Source: Pisaster brevispinus
Taxonomy: Eukaryota; Echinodermata; Asteroidea; Forcipulatida; Asteriidae
Assembly (NCBI GenBank): GCA_023634235.1
Contig: JAMKCF010000013.1
Coordinates: 13,331,705-13,395,704 of the forward strand
DNA length: 64,000 bases
Reading direction: 5' to 3'
Shown here: piece by piece, positions 13,006 to 25,566 of the stretch
How positions within the stretch are numbered: the stretch's first letter is position 1
Layout: the number at the start of each line of letters is the position of its first letter
Made by a program: the position numbers and the translations under genes
Notes under the pieces: model-generated
What the model saw: only the letters and a program-made list of their open reading frames with translations
What the model was told of the DNA's origin: nothing
Database searches by the model: none

Positions 13006-13372
13006 AATAATAAATAATAATACCGGTGTCTTGTATAGTGCACATTTCTACCAGTAAGGTGCTCAAGCTTCTTGAACAAAGAGAAACATTAAAGACAGGT
13101 CATTGAAATGTTTGTATTATGAGACTGGTTTATGTAACACCTTGTAAAGGTTTACAGGTTGCTGCGGCACATTCAGCAGCCACTACCAGAATCACCAGGG
13201 CGAACCCTTTCTCTTGGCAATGAATGTAACTGGGTTCTTTTACTCGCATTTACACAACACACAGGACCTCTGTCCCGTCCGATGGACGAAGCAATAATGG
13301 TTAAATGTCTTGCTTAAGGAAACAAGTGTCAAGACCAGGCCTTGTTGGATACAATGTATGCGTCAAACCTGT
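13006..13372 (-). mobile_element. SINE-like element, AATAATAATA-tailed family
   Basis: Read on the minus strand it runs from CCTGGTCTTGACACTTG, through AAGACATTTAACCATTATTG and TCGTCCATCGGACGG, to a body ending in a TTATTATTTATTATT microsatellite at 13006-13025. The same order of blocks recurs at 48040-48550. A microsatellite tail and a head resembling the 3' part of a tRNA-derived SINE suggest retroposition. A complete tRNA promoter is not visible in this copy. Confidence 0.6.
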
Positions 13373-14496
13373 GCCAGACAAGAGGAAAAAACAACATAAA
13401 ACTCCCCAAAACCTTGATAGCAGATCTTGGTTTGGTTATAGGTGATTTCATGTTTGATAAAAGCAAGACATGTTTAAAGAAAGTTTAAGTTCAATAAAAA
13501 GTGCTGCTGTCTTGAGAGAACTCAAAAATTGAAAAATAAAAAAAATAAAAAATCAGTTGTGTAGTTTGGACTGTTTCTATGAATTCAAAATGTAATTAAG
13601 GGTCACCCAGAACCATGTCAATAGTACAAAGCCACTCCAACCATCGAACGCACGCGGAGATCCTTTTATATTAACCGGGAGGAAATATAAACAGCTTAGT
13701 TTACTCTCGCATGGGAGCGCTGTCCCTGCTGTCTTCAAAACCTCTCGGCAAGGAGGCAGTGGGACGGGGAACCAGTTATTGGTGTTTGGACAGCGATACC
13801 CAAGGGTCCCTTTCCTCCCAAGTAAAGAGAAATCACTGTTTGTTTTTCCCTCTCGCAAGTAAATTTATTGTTTATCCTCCGCAAACCTAAAGTGACCCCT
13901 CCTCCATTCCTCCAATTCAGGCATCGGTGCGTATAGGTGGTTGGATTCTGAAGTTCCCTTAACTGCTAGAGGTTTTCCACAAGGGATTTAACGAGCTATT
14001 TCAGTTTATTTTGGGGGAAATTAGTTGCTATCTCATCGTGGTTACCCGGAACAATTCTGGTTTTGAAGTCTTGCCTGTTTTTGTGGCCCATACTATTGAT
14101 GCTGAAGATAGAGGCTAATTAAGGGTAGGCACATTCCTAATGGTTGGTTGTTTGAAGATCTCAATTCATGTTGTGACCAGTTTTAAACGCAACCGGTAAT
14201 GAGTGAGAAGTTGGTGTACCTTGGTTTTTCTCAAAATTTACAACAAGCTTGGGCATATAAAATAACCTTTTTCCTATTAACACCAGGTCTAATACTTTCA
14301 TAGAGGCAATTGCCTCACTACCACCCAAGTCTTTGCCTCGGTGCCCTCTGCAGTGTTCCAGAAATTTTAATTTGCCTCTTAGAGGGGGCCTTTAGGAAAG
14401 ACAGCCCTGCGAGTAATCAAGGGCAATGTGTCAAGCCTGAAACACTGCAAATAGGAATCTGGAACCCTGACTGGTCAATTTCTTTGTACACACATG

Positions 14497-14660
14497 CAGG
14501 CCACGAAATAACCCACGGCACCCACTGCAATTGCCGTGGTGCCCTGTGCTTTTGCTGTGGTGCCCTTTGCAATACAAATACAAATTGACATTTTCCTCAT
14601 AGAGTGCCCCATACCGGACAACAATTGCTGTGCCCCTTCTACAGCAAAGTTCAAGGCCTG
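14497..14660 (+). mobile_element. hAT-like MITE, 164 bp
   Basis: It starts CAGGCCACGAAATAACCCAC and ends AGTTCAAGGCCTG; the terminal CAGGCC and GGCCTG are inverted, and the other copy (48278-48443) shows the fuller CAGGCCTTGAA. Internally it carries GCCGTGGTGCCCTGTG and TTTGCTGTGGTGCCCT. CAGG ends are typical of hAT elements, but I could not resolve an 8-bp target duplication, so the superfamily is tentative. Confidence 0.6.
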
Positions 14661-15107
14661 CACATGTATCTTGGATATTTACTGTACTTTCAGCAATAAC
14701 AATCCACAGTTTTTCCTCACATACCAGTGTTTACCAACAGTGCTGACTCTTTTACACTTGTGTGATGGAAGCTATTACAGCCATCATAAATAATCTCTCT
14801 TCCGCTGGCTGGACATCTCCTGTTACTCCCTCCAGTGTGTCCACCCATTATTACATTCTCCCCAAGGATTACTGAAATTATCCTGATTATGCTTCAATCT
14901 TCCAAGACTCTTTGGAATGTCAAACTTGTGAAATGACTGGAACCTTGGTTCCATTCAGGGACTTCTGTGACCCTCAATGTTATGAGTTTGTGTTGGACAG
15001 CTTTCACATTTTGAGGTCGATGCTCTATCATTCAGGAATCCCCAAGGATTGGCGCACATGTATTTATAACATTATGGAGTCCTTGAACACAAAATGATTT
15101 CATGTCA

Positions 15108-15246
15108 TTAACCACAAAAGGAAATTAACTGGATAGATTTTAAAATGATTTTGGGTTGAACAAAGACAATTTGACTAGACCGTGACTTGAACCTGTGACG
15201 TCTGGATTAACGTGCCAGTGCTCTACCAACTGAGCTGTCTAGCCCT
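15108..15246 (-). mobile_element. tRNA-derived SINE
   Basis: On the minus strand it begins GGGCTAGACAGCTCAGTTGG, a good RNA polymerase III A box (GCTCAGTTGGTAGAGC), followed about 35 bases later by the B box GGTTCAAGTC. The tRNA-like cloverleaf is degraded (the T stem does not pair), so it is not a functional tRNA. A shared body (TCTAGTCAA...TTTTAAAAT...CCAGTTAATTTCC) follows. The copy at 25050-25176 has the same head and body. Confidence 0.75.
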
Positions 15247-17705
15247 ATGTTATTTAGAAATTAACTTGATATTTGAAAAAAAAGTCGCATTCCATTCAGG
15301 TGATCTCTCTGCTGCCGCTTCCCAATTGTATCATAAACGTGGGTGTAAATTTTATTTAATAACCCAGAAAATTAAAGTATGATTTAATGGAGTGTTTGAA
15401 CACAAAATTCATTTCATTATAACAAAATTTCATCGTGGTGCCCTTGGTTATTGGCCTCAGCTTTGGAACGATTTCCCCCACAGCATTCTCTTTTCATTCT
15501 AATAATATTAAAAACTGAACTGTATCGATTCTAAGTTTATGTTTCATCTTCGAGCCAACAAATACTTGAGTGAGGCAACACACTACCCCTCCAAGAATCT
15601 ATTAAGGATCAGCAGGAAAGGTGGATAGCACATTCTTCGGTGGGATAATGACAGTGTGATTAAACAACGCTGTTTCGAAAATTCAGAGTCGTCGAAACCT
15701 GGCCCACCTCCTTCCACAGTCTTATTACAAGCTGTGAAATGTTATGGAACGAAGAACATAATCGGAGATGACATGATCAGGGAATGATGTGCCACGATTT
15801 ACCCAAACCTAGATCCATGCCGAAGAAGAAGACAAAACCAAAGCGCTAACATTTCATGGTACTCTTGCAAAAGTACCGTCCAATAACAACCTATGGTATT
15901 GCTGGAGTAACCCACAACATCATCATCATCAATATCATCATCCTGGTGCCTCAGCCCAATACCTAGGATTTGTACGCTGTAAGAAATTATGATAATTATC
16001 TTAATGTACACTGCCCTCTATGCCATTTTCTCAGCTGTCCTTTTCCCCCCAGAATTGTCTTCGATTTGTTTGTACCACCTCAATTAGGATCATAGTACTT
16101 GTTTTGTTTCTCTTTGTAACTTTACAGCTCATAGTGATACATTCAGAAAAGATAAAGATATCAAGTACACTTCAAAGAAATTGATTTCTTTAACATGAAT
16201 GTTTTATAGAAAAATACCATCCACTGACTAGTGACGACACAAGAACCCAGTAAGGGAATTGGTTGTGCTGTTTCAAACCATTCTAAAGAGGATTGTGGGT
16301 GTACTATGTGTAAAAGTGTATAATAGGCTCTGCACTCTGATGCTGTGTTCACTGGCAAAATTGAAATCATTCTCGCCTCATTCCCTTTGCAACAATAACA
16401 CTGTACAGCAGATGAAAAGAAAATCTTCATTGGTAAAATTTGGACTGAACACACATGAATGATGGAGTCATGTGCACAGTTAGTAGTATTGCTATGAACT
16501 GTGCACTCAAGGATCTTTGGTGTATGGTGTCTATGGGCTGTGTTGTGTTTGTCCCAGACAGCGTTTCTATTGATAGTTTAGGCTCATGATGATGGTCTGG
16601 GCTCCTGCATTGTTGCCTGTATTGTCCCATGTCTCCATTGTTGTCAGGTTTCTAGTAGTTTGGCGGGAACCCAGTGTAGTGGCGTTCAGGGGATTGGATT
16701 GATCTGTTGATAGTTGGTAGACAACTTAACAATGGAGGATGATGAGAGTGGCACCTGTTGCATGGGTTAGTGGGACCATGGAGGTTGGGAGCATGGTGGG
16801 ACCTTACTCAGGGCTTCATGTACACACTGTACATGTTATAGATGAATGGTAGAGAAGTCACTGAAATCAGTAATCAATACATATTATGTAGGCGGGTAAT
16901 GTTTGAAATAGATCATGCCATGCTATGTTAAATTTAGGGAATTTATTCATAAATTCTGTTGGCAGTACACTGTGTTGACAAGCTCAATATCACTGACTGT
17001 CATATCCAATTGGATCTAAATATCTACATATATGCTGTATACAAGAACTGAACACATTGGTTCTCTCTACAACTCAACAAGTGTGCTCTAGTCTTTTCAG
17101 CATGACATGATGGCCCCCCCCCCACTAAAGGCATCTTTGTAAATTCTATTTCATTCACTAATTATTCTTGATTATCAATAAAACAAAGGACGTTAACAGA
17201 GCTGTTTTATTTTCAATTTGCGCATGGTTGAACTATTACAAATCAAGCGTGTTCTAATTTAATTTCGTTGTATCGGTATCACCGATCATGCAATGCTGTA
17301 GCTTCAAATTGACCAGAGAGTCGTACATCATCGTCACTCATGAACATTAACCCTAAATTTGTTCTCACGTCATATTGAATCCCCTGATGTCTTTCCTGTT
17401 CATTTTAATGGTAGCTGCAGCTGTTGTATTTTATATTGAAATAGGTAACCAGTTATAAAATTTACAAAGAGAAGCAGCAGCCGAATCAGGGTATAAAAAA
17501 GCCTGAACACAAAGATTCATGAACTTTGACCTTTTAAAGTACGCCAGATGTTAGACGTGATGTGAGGTTAACACAGCTGCCGTAATGTTTTGTGTCTTTT
17601 CTATTTATAAATAAAATGGAAGGTCAGTAATATTTTAATTTGTGTATATTTTTTTTGAGCTACAGTTAAAAACCCCCAAATAAAAACCCCATGTTTTGCA
17701 TATCA

Positions 17706-17946
17706 AGGTAATAATGTCAGTTGGGGGGGGGGGGGGGGGGGGGGAGAAGCTTAAAAGATATTTTATTGAAAGGATGATTATTACATAGTGATTATAGCAA
17801 CTGAGCATCAAATGAATCATCAGGTAATAATATCAGTTGAAAAAATAAGCTTAAACGATATTTTATTGAAAGGATGATTATTACATAGTGATTATAGCAA
17901 CTGAGCATCAAATGAATCATCAGGTAATAATATCAGTTGAAAAAAT
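17706..17946. repeat. 100-bp tandem duplication with an embedded G22 run
   Basis: The stretch from AGGTAATAAT through AATGAATCATC is repeated with a 100-bp period from 17822, and a third copy begins at 17922 and breaks off at 17946. The first copy differs by having 22 G (17723-17744) where the second has AAAAAAT. The rest of the two copies is almost identical, so the duplication is recent and the homopolymer is likely unstable. Confidence 0.9.
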
Positions 17947-20934
17947 GTTTTTATTGTACCATCCCTTTAATTTTAATTTCCCCCCTTTTTTGCCTTTTTT
18001 TTGTCGATACCACAACTGGACTGATCAATAATACAAGCCATTCACTGTGCCTCTTGAGACCGAGCAATGTACGTGATATCTGCACTAAATCAACATATCA
18101 ATATTTTAATAAATTGAACTTTCGATCTGTGCAGTGCTGTTTCTACCAAACAATGAGCGTTGCTTGATGTGGGAGACTTGTTTGCATTATTCTAACGTGA
18201 AATTCCTGCATGGTTGACTATGGATGTGCAAACGCAAACATATTCATCACAGGGACTGTGAGAATGTTTTTTTTCACACGCAAAGTTTGAGCTCCTCAGC
18301 TATCGTGGGTAGAATGTTGATGTCACCATCAAAACACCGCCTGGCACGGTGTTCCTGGACTCCTAGGTATGGCATCATTGCTTGGAGCTTCCAATACTGC
18401 GGTAGTAAGAAAACTATGAAACCCTCATTTGTTTTAGACTCAACAGGATAATAAATAAAAGATGTTGCGATCATTTTTTCTCTCTTCATTATGCAGTACT
18501 TGATATTTGTAGTCGAATACATTACATACAACAATAAGGAGGAAACCAAACAAGTTCACTATTGGTGTTTTCACATGTTTACTTCCTTTAACAATGAGTT
18601 GACACATTTTTACCAGGAGCTTAGGACTAACTGTAGTAATCCCATTCTTTTGCTGTTCAACTGCGGCGGCAGCAAACAGCAGCCTGTAGAGTAAAAGCCA
18701 CTTCAGGAGTTTATTATGAAATTGGAGCCGCCCAGCCACACTACAAATGGTTACACTGGACATGATGTTCACAAACTACGCCCTATTCACAAACTACTAT
18801 CGAGTATCAACCCCCCTGTGTGTACCTGGTTCACACAATACTGCCTTGCTCCCTGGCTCTCTGTCTCTCTCTCTCTCGCTCCTCTTCTCTCCAGTCTAGG
18901 TAATAGATCGGCCCCCGTAATCTAACACACTGGTAAGAATTGCCCGCTAGTCATCAATCAATAAGAGTCCGCGGTTTCCACGTCCGCCTCGGTGTCACAT
19001 GGCCAGTGCGAGCCGTCTTCAAAGGAGTCATGGATCTCCTGCAGCGTTGCCAATTAAAGCTGCAACCTCGCTCTGTTTGTCTGCCAAATCCATTGCTTTC
19101 TCTGCTTTGTAAATTGACAAAGAAACAGAAAAGTTAATATGTTTTTAATTAGGCGTACCTTGTCAATATCCCATTGCTACAGGATATGGACTGTTCTTAC
19201 TTTTGTGTACCCTGTGATGTAATAATACGTAAACACAATTAATTGGTCATTCTTGGAGAAAGCGTGTATTAATTGGACCTTTATTTATCAAACTTGAGAC
19301 CCGCTTGGTGTTTTGGCTCAGAAGCATAGCATCACTTATAATCCATCAGCTTAATGGAGACTCAGGGTCTCAATTAACCAATGGATTGTAAATAGAGTGA
19401 ATCCATTGAACCGTGACACGGAGGCCATGTCCTCTGATTGGCCTTGATCTTGGTCTAAGTGACTAAGTTATTAATGACCCAGTCAAAGTGTTCTCAAAGG
19501 GAAGACTTTCCAATGGAATTGCCCTGTGCAGTATGAAACAAGCCTTGCACCTTTGAAGATGAAGTTCCAGGCCTACCATGGACACTCTCTGTGAAGGGTC
19601 TCCCTCCCTGGTCAAAGTTGAGCCAGTATCAGGACGGAGTAGGCATGATTTGGGTTGGATACAAAATAATAAAAAAACATGAACCCACTTTTGTCTTTGG
19701 CTGGATATCCTCCAACTACCTTCGAATTCTCCCACTCTTTAAAATGTTGAACTTGCATGTAGATCTTACGAGATCGGTGTGCCTGCTCTTTGTTATTTTG
19801 GGCCGGCAGTACTATATCCTAACAAAGTGTCACACAACTTCCTGAGTAGGTTTTTTTTGGTGGATTTAGGAAGGTTAGGGGTTTAATTACAAAAACAGAA
19901 TCAAGTTTATTGTTTGAAAAATCAGAATCAAATACAACTGTTAGAAGGCCTTGCGTGACTTTAAGTTTTCCTGATTCCTGTACCTGCCACAGCTGTAGGC
20001 TGTAGCTTAACCAGACAAGTATTCACCTTAGTTGCCCACAAAATGTTAGGTTTTGATGAGAATTACATGTATACATTTTGATGATGACTGTTGTCTGGTT
20101 TTCCCAATGAGCAACGAAAGTATGGCTTATTCCTGAGGGAGTTTAAAGCAATAATGATTTGCTACAAGGCCATCGATTTAACCAAACAAAAGCGTTTTCA
20201 GCTCTTTGCAAGAAGTTCTTTGTAATTGCCAATTATGATAATTATTGGGGAGGTTTGAGGTGAAATAATTCCATGTGAATGTCTACACCTGTTAATATCC
20301 ACAGGAAATAACTTCTTTCTTTTCCCCCGATTAGTTTTACTTTCAGAATATTCATTTGGCATGCACAAAAACATTGCAATATTACCTTTGTAAACTTCAA
20401 TGCATGACTCGTAGCCAAAAAAAATAAATAAATAAATACAATTATTCAACATTATTTATTACGAAAGATTTGCAAATTTGTATCGATTGTGAAATTGGCT
20501 TACAGCCAAGAAACATCACAAAGATTTCACCCTTTTTTTTTCGCCGAAACTTACTTCAGTCACTTAAGTTCAGCAGGTTAAAAATTTTTTTTTTGAGACA
20601 GGTGTATTTTTCCGTGTGTCAAACAAAAAGAAAAAATCGTGGACGGGTGAGCCCCGCTGGCTTTAAAAACGGCTTTTATCCATCTTTTGAAACCCAAGTT
20701 TGCTGTCAGTTCAGGAATGCCTGGACCGTCTGGAATTTCTTTCTCAGTTGACAATTCCTAAGGAAAATCCAAAAATAGGAACGTTTATGGGAGCAATTCT
20801 AAGGAGCACTGAGGCAAAAAACCAGAGCCATGAAGACCTCTTTGAAACTTCAGGCGTTTGTAATTATTAGCATTGTTCCGAAGTGCCATGAAGTACTTGT
20901 AGAAGTAGACTTGGATAACAAATTATTTCCATGC

Positions 20935-21138
20935 ACTTGCAGAACTGCCAACTCTCCCTGATGCTGCAGAAAGTTTCCTGAAAAATAAAATAAACTTTCC
21001 CTGTTCTGATGAACAAATTTGAAAATCTCCCTGATTTTGGAAACTGTTTGTCCTTGTTGTGTTGAATGTAATTCTAAATATCTCCCTGATTGTTGTACAA
21101 AATCTCCCTGATTGCAAGATGCAAATGTTGTCAGCTCT
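20935..21138 (-). mobile_element. MITE-like repeat with repeated TCTCCCTGAT blocks
   Basis: The motif TCTCCCTGAT or a close variant occurs five times within about 200 bases. The ends AGAACTGCCAAC and GTTGTCAGCTCTGC are inverted relative to each other. I recall similar sequence as an abundant echinoderm repeat. No coding capacity. Confidence 0.5.
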
Positions 21139-21302
21139 GCACTTGTTACAAAAAACAACCAGGTCAGATCAATACATTTCTAATGTTACTAACGATCCCA
21201 CTGCACGACAAGTGATTGTGGAATTCTGAAGTCTTAGTAAATGCAAATTGGAGTTCTACCTGTTTCCGCTCAGTATCAAGCTGATAATATAGCCACTGGG
21301 CA

Positions 21303-21378
21303 GGCTCAATCACTGAGTGGTTTAAGACAACTGCACTTAAAATGCAGCAGGTCAGTGGTTCAGCCACTGCCGGGAGTT
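21303..21378 (+). repeat. tRNA-like fragment (SINE head or tRNA pseudogene)
   Basis: The stretch contains GAGTGGTTTAAGAC, an A-box-like sequence of leucine or serine tRNA type, a hairpin TGCACTTAAAATGCA in the anticodon position and a B-box-like GTGGTTCAGCC. Arms are imperfect, so it is more likely a SINE head or a decayed tRNA than a working gene. Confidence 0.45.
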
Positions 21379-22751
21379 GCCTACGGTGGATTTGACAGCT
21401 TTGCGCGGAAGTTCGCGTAAGCTGAATCTACGCTCAACAAAATAAATAAACAGAGTATGGCAGAAAAACATGGGAATTAAGTAAGTAAACAGTGTTTATC
21501 CATCACTCGGGACTCCAGTGTAATTGAAAAGCGAAAGGTTTTAACCTAGATTCATTATAAGTGTATTGGGGAGGTGGGGGCAATAGTCTGTGCAGATGTG
21601 TTTAGAGAAATAGCATGCACTTACAAGTTGGTCTCTTTTACCATTAGAAAGTAAGCCTCCAACAATCAGTTGCCCATTTTTAATTATATAAACAACTACA
21701 TGTATGCACCTGTGTATTTGAAGAGCGCCCTCGCTTTGCTTAGTCTGATCTCAGATTCTTGACTGGCGCCACTCTTCAAAGGCACAGTCTCTTTAAAGTC
21801 TGGTGACTTTGCTATTAGATTTTACTTACAATGTACATGTAGGTATACTGAGAGGGGCAGACATAGATGCTGCTCTTTGCTTGGCGCTGTCTGTGTACCC
21901 CCCTGCTCTTTTCCAATTTCCAATCAAGTCTTACATTGAGGCCCATCTATTAAGTACAGACTCGCCTTGACACAAGGTCCCCCCCCCCCAATACATCTGA
22001 CTCTCTGTTGAAGGTAAACGCACTTTAAAATCAGTCTCCACACCGTACTGTTTCCACAAGCACTCACGTTCAATTTGTAAACAGCAAGGCCATATAACTT
22101 CTCCCGATCTGCCGCCCGCGGGAAAATTATCAATTTGTGAGTAATTTTATGTCTGGACCAATTTGCTCTTAGGTATATTTAGTGAAGCCTTCATCAAAAC
22201 GCACTGTCGGTTTAGTGAGATGAGCCTCGGTATTAATGAAGACGCAGAGTGAGGGTTTTCTGAAGTGGAAGCACACCTCATTTCAGAGGTATTCAAATGA
22301 TGTGGGTGGGGCATTTGGAGGGGCGTGTGTAGGTAGGCAACGAGGGTAAAAGGGGCGGGTGTTAGTTAGGAAGGTGGTGGGCGGTGAGGATAAATGTGGG
22401 GAGTGAATTGGGTTCTTAAAGCACTGTGGTTGGTATTCAATTGAGATGATGGGCAGGGTAGGGGTTGGCCAGGGTTGGCATTGTTCAGTGGTGTTGTGTT
22501 GGATGCCATGGAAAGAACGGTAAGGGTATCGTCACCAGCTGAAGGGGTTTGTCCAGAGGAGTAGTTAACCAAGTGTTTCCTCAAGACATTGTTATTCACT
22601 AATTTCTTGATTTAATTTGTTTTTCCTTTTGTAATTTTACATACTCCCCCTTTCTCCGTTATAATAAGGCACTATTGTATTGCTACTATTGTCTTCTAAG
22701 TCAAGTAATAGTAAATATCAAAGATAAATATTGTGACACATTACCACCAGA

Positions 22752-22950
22752 GTTCAATTTCATGGAGCTACCGAAGCAGAAAATATTGCTTAACGGCTTT
22801 CTGCTTAGCAAAAATGAGCAGGATACCAGTCACAAATAATATATGCTACATGATATTTTGGCTGGTAACAGTGTTGCGGTAGTCATAATTCTGTTGTGGT
22901 TTAGAGAAGCTACTTTTTGTGCTAAGGCAGGTCTTTAAAATTGGGCCCCT
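22752..22950 (-). repeat. Foldback MITE-like repeat, AGCTGCTTAAGCA family
   Basis: The ends are inverted (TTCAATTTCATGGAGCTACC and CTTTAAAATTGGGCCCC) and the interior AAAATGAGCAGGATACCAGT is the reverse complement of the family core, giving minus orientation. It also has GATATTTTGGCTGGTAAC, shared with the copy at 63227. Confidence 0.75.
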
Positions 22951-25049
22951 GGTTGTATACTGATTTAGGGGCCAATGGGGGCAATGGTAGCCATTTTAGA
23001 CTCAGAATGATACTTTTTCACAACAACACATCCTTAACAGCTAACAGTACAGGCCCTTATTTGGTACTAGGCGCAAATTCATTAATTTCATCATCTTCAC
23101 AATTCATTTGAGTTGCACTGAAAGGTTTGAAATTGACGTCCTTTGTTTCCACTTGGCGTCGAATGAAACCATTTTGACCAAGTCTCACGTGATACTTTTC
23201 TCGTGGGTGTGATTAAGCCCATTCAGGCATAATAGATTGAGAGACATCTCATCACGCAACCCCAATATTGCATCTGAAGGGAACGATTTATTACGTGTTA
23301 ATTTATTTATGAATGTACGCGGCAATTCAGTTTGCATTGTCGCTTTCAAGCGGAGCAGTGCCGATGTTGACTCTTCCAATCTGGACATCTCCCCCACAGA
23401 GCAAACCCTAAGATGTGAAACATCCTTGGTTTTTGGAAGAGCAAATTCATTCCAATCCTCTTTGGCTTTCAAGAAACGTAGGAAAGACCAACCTGTGAAA
23501 ATATCATGTTTTGAGTTTGGTTTTAATGACATAGTGTGGACGTGTTTTTATTTATTATCAATAAAAAAACAAAAAAAGACAAAAGACAAACAAAACAGCT
23601 TTTAAATTGTTGTTTGTTTATCTAATTGCTTCTGATAATTACTCTCAGATTATATCTGGCAAAATTTACTATGCGTGTATTTATTGGCAAGTGGGATTAA
23701 ATTGGTCCTATTATAATACATGTGTATTAGTTAACCGTACTTGACCTTTGTGAAAGTACTGTGACCCAAATAAAGTTTGGGAAGTCAGCTTGTTTATGCC
23801 TTGACAGCAGTCGTTATTTCTGTGAATGTTTATTTGAAATATTTAAACAAAGTACTAAATATTTGCATGGCGTCACTTAATAGTATATCATTTGTTATTA
23901 ACTAAATGATCAATAACTAAAACACTTGGAATATTGAAATTGTCTTGGGCATGTTTTAAAATATATATACAATAAATAGATACGCACTAAGTTTGTAAGA
24001 TTTCACAAGGAACTTTGCATTTCCATTTGTTGTGACTGATGACAGACAATTCCAGCCTTGATACATAATAAGATGGAAGACTTTCCTAAGAATTACTCAT
24101 TCTTCCAAGTGGCTGCCATTTCGACATCTTGTCACGTGAAAACAAAATCAGTCAAAATGCACACACTTGGCTGATTACGAGCATAACATTCTCTGTGACT
24201 ATTTACGAGGAAGCCGACTATAACAAACACCAAAAACAGACATCACCACAGGGGACTCGCACAAGTCTAGTCCGTCTGAGCGTTTCAATGTCAGGTGATT
24301 TCAATAATTTCTTCTAATTACCTGTTTTTTTCTTGGAGCTTATGGCTGAATGCATTTAATCATATTGAAATGCAATTCACAGTGCCGCTTCACTGCAGAA
24401 ATATGTTATTGATGACATGTTTCATCATTGCTGATTTGGGTCTTGGCTAAATTACATGTAGTTTCTCTTTTTTCCTTGTCTTGTGCAACTGATAGGGATG
24501 TCCAGCCACATCTAGTTGCTGTCACACTCGGTGTCCCATAATGCGCATACGGTATTATTTTCCATTGGTAATAACTACAATTGCATTATGTGTACACTTT
24601 GTGTGCGATCTCAAGCATGAATACCAAACTTCATGCCTGTATTGTTGACTAGTCTTAGTGGTGACAAACTTCAAAACATGTATGCTGAATTGTTGTAGTT
24701 GTCGACAGGTTTTATGGAGTCTTGTTGACTGTCTGGTGATCACCATATGTTTGAACATTGCGTTTATACATTTTAGCTCTCTTTACACCTCAGTGGCTCT
24801 TAAAAATATTTATCATAAAATGGTAGAGAACAAACACATTATCCAAGTTATGAAGAGCCACTCTTCCAAGGTCTTCGAAGATCAAACACAATTGCATTGT
24901 CCTCTCTTTGTTTAGAAAAACAGTTTTTTCAGGTTGTATCATAAACTTGGGTGTGTTCCCTGGCTACACGGCAGTTAAAGGTTGTTTGGCTTCTGACTGG
25001 CACTCCTGAACAAAGATTTTGACAAAATAGGAGACCGCCAACGTAAGGC

Positions 25050-25176
25050 TAGATACTAGCTCAGTTGGTAGAGTGCTGGCATGTCGTTGGTTCGAATCCC
25101 GCTCTAGACAAGTTTTCTTTATGCAACCCCTAACTATTAAAAATTTACCCAGTTTCCCTTGTGATTTAATACTTGA
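25050..25176 (+). mobile_element. tRNA-derived SINE
   Basis: The A box TAGCTCAGTTGGTAGAGTGC and B box GGTTCGAATCC are intact. The anticodon arm is missing sequence (only about 13 bases separate the boxes), so this is not a tRNA. The body continues TCTAGACAAG...AAAATTTACCCAGTTTCCC. The body matches 15108-15246 (minus) and a tail fragment at 35236-35300. Confidence 0.78.
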
Positions 25177-25307
25177 TTTGGTATCAAAAACAGGATTTGT
25201 CAATAATTCTTAATTATAAAGACTGAAGTATTGCAGAGAGACAGAATGTCTTCTGCACGCATCAACTTTACACCAAATTTTCCTCATCAAGTTCCTCATC
25301 CAAATTA

Positions 25308-25566
25308 TAGTTAGGCTGATATGTGCATTTAAAGCAAAGAATTGTGGGTTTTGACGTACAAGCATGAAATTTGGCAGAGTTGTAGATCATGTCTTAAGGA
25401 ACAATTTAAAATTGGGAGCCATCTGAAAAAGGTCACATGGCAGCCATGGCGGCCATTTTGAAAAATGGCCGCCAAAAAAACATATTTGACGTTGAAAAAT
25501 TCCATCTAAGATTAAGATCAAAAGAAACTCAGGACCGCAAATATATCAGGACATCTCAGGTGTAAC
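25308..25566 (+). repeat. Left terminal inverted repeat of the transposon
   Basis: It pairs with 31363-31613. Inside it, 25448-25473 is a near-perfect palindrome, GGCGGCCATTTT then ATGGCCGCC around a short A-rich centre, which can form a hairpin. A 10-base insertion near 25326 is absent from the right arm. The inner limit is approximate because similarity fades. Confidence 0.88.

Larger units (their letters stand above)
12201..20934. other. Intergenic or intronic stretch, no gene supported
   Basis: No exon with a recognisable domain was seen on either strand. The region carries two SINE copies, a hAT-like MITE and a 100-bp tandem duplication, listed separately. Fragments sharing the GCCTC...GTGCCCTCTG theme occur near 12885-12990 (minus), 14282-14420 and 19400-19575. 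Positions 15250-17700 and 17950-19400 show only AT-rich unique sequence, including a C9 run near 17115. Confidence 0.55.
21139..25049. other. Intergenic or intronic stretch, no gene supported
   Basis: Two overlapping open frames on opposite strands at 23185-23605 (115 and 122 codons) have no recognisable domain and end in an A-rich tract at 23562-23595; I do not call them genes. Positions 22290-22400 are G-rich on the plus strand. A C-run lies near 21980. The rest is AT-rich noncoding sequence. Confidence 0.55.

Noticed and set aside
15175..15246. Functional tRNA gene on the minus strand
   Set aside because: Pol III boxes are good but the T stem and acceptor stem do not pair, and the sequence continues into a shared SINE body.
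23185..23605. Overlapping 115- and 122-codon open frames on opposite strands followed by an A-rich tract
   Set aside because: Neither product has a recognisable domain or motif, and opposite-strand frames of this size are expected somewhere in 64 kb. The A-rich tail hints at a retroposed fragment but no target duplication was seen.
25050..25110. Functional tRNA gene on the plus strand
   Set aside because: The A and B boxes are too close to leave room for an anticodon arm.
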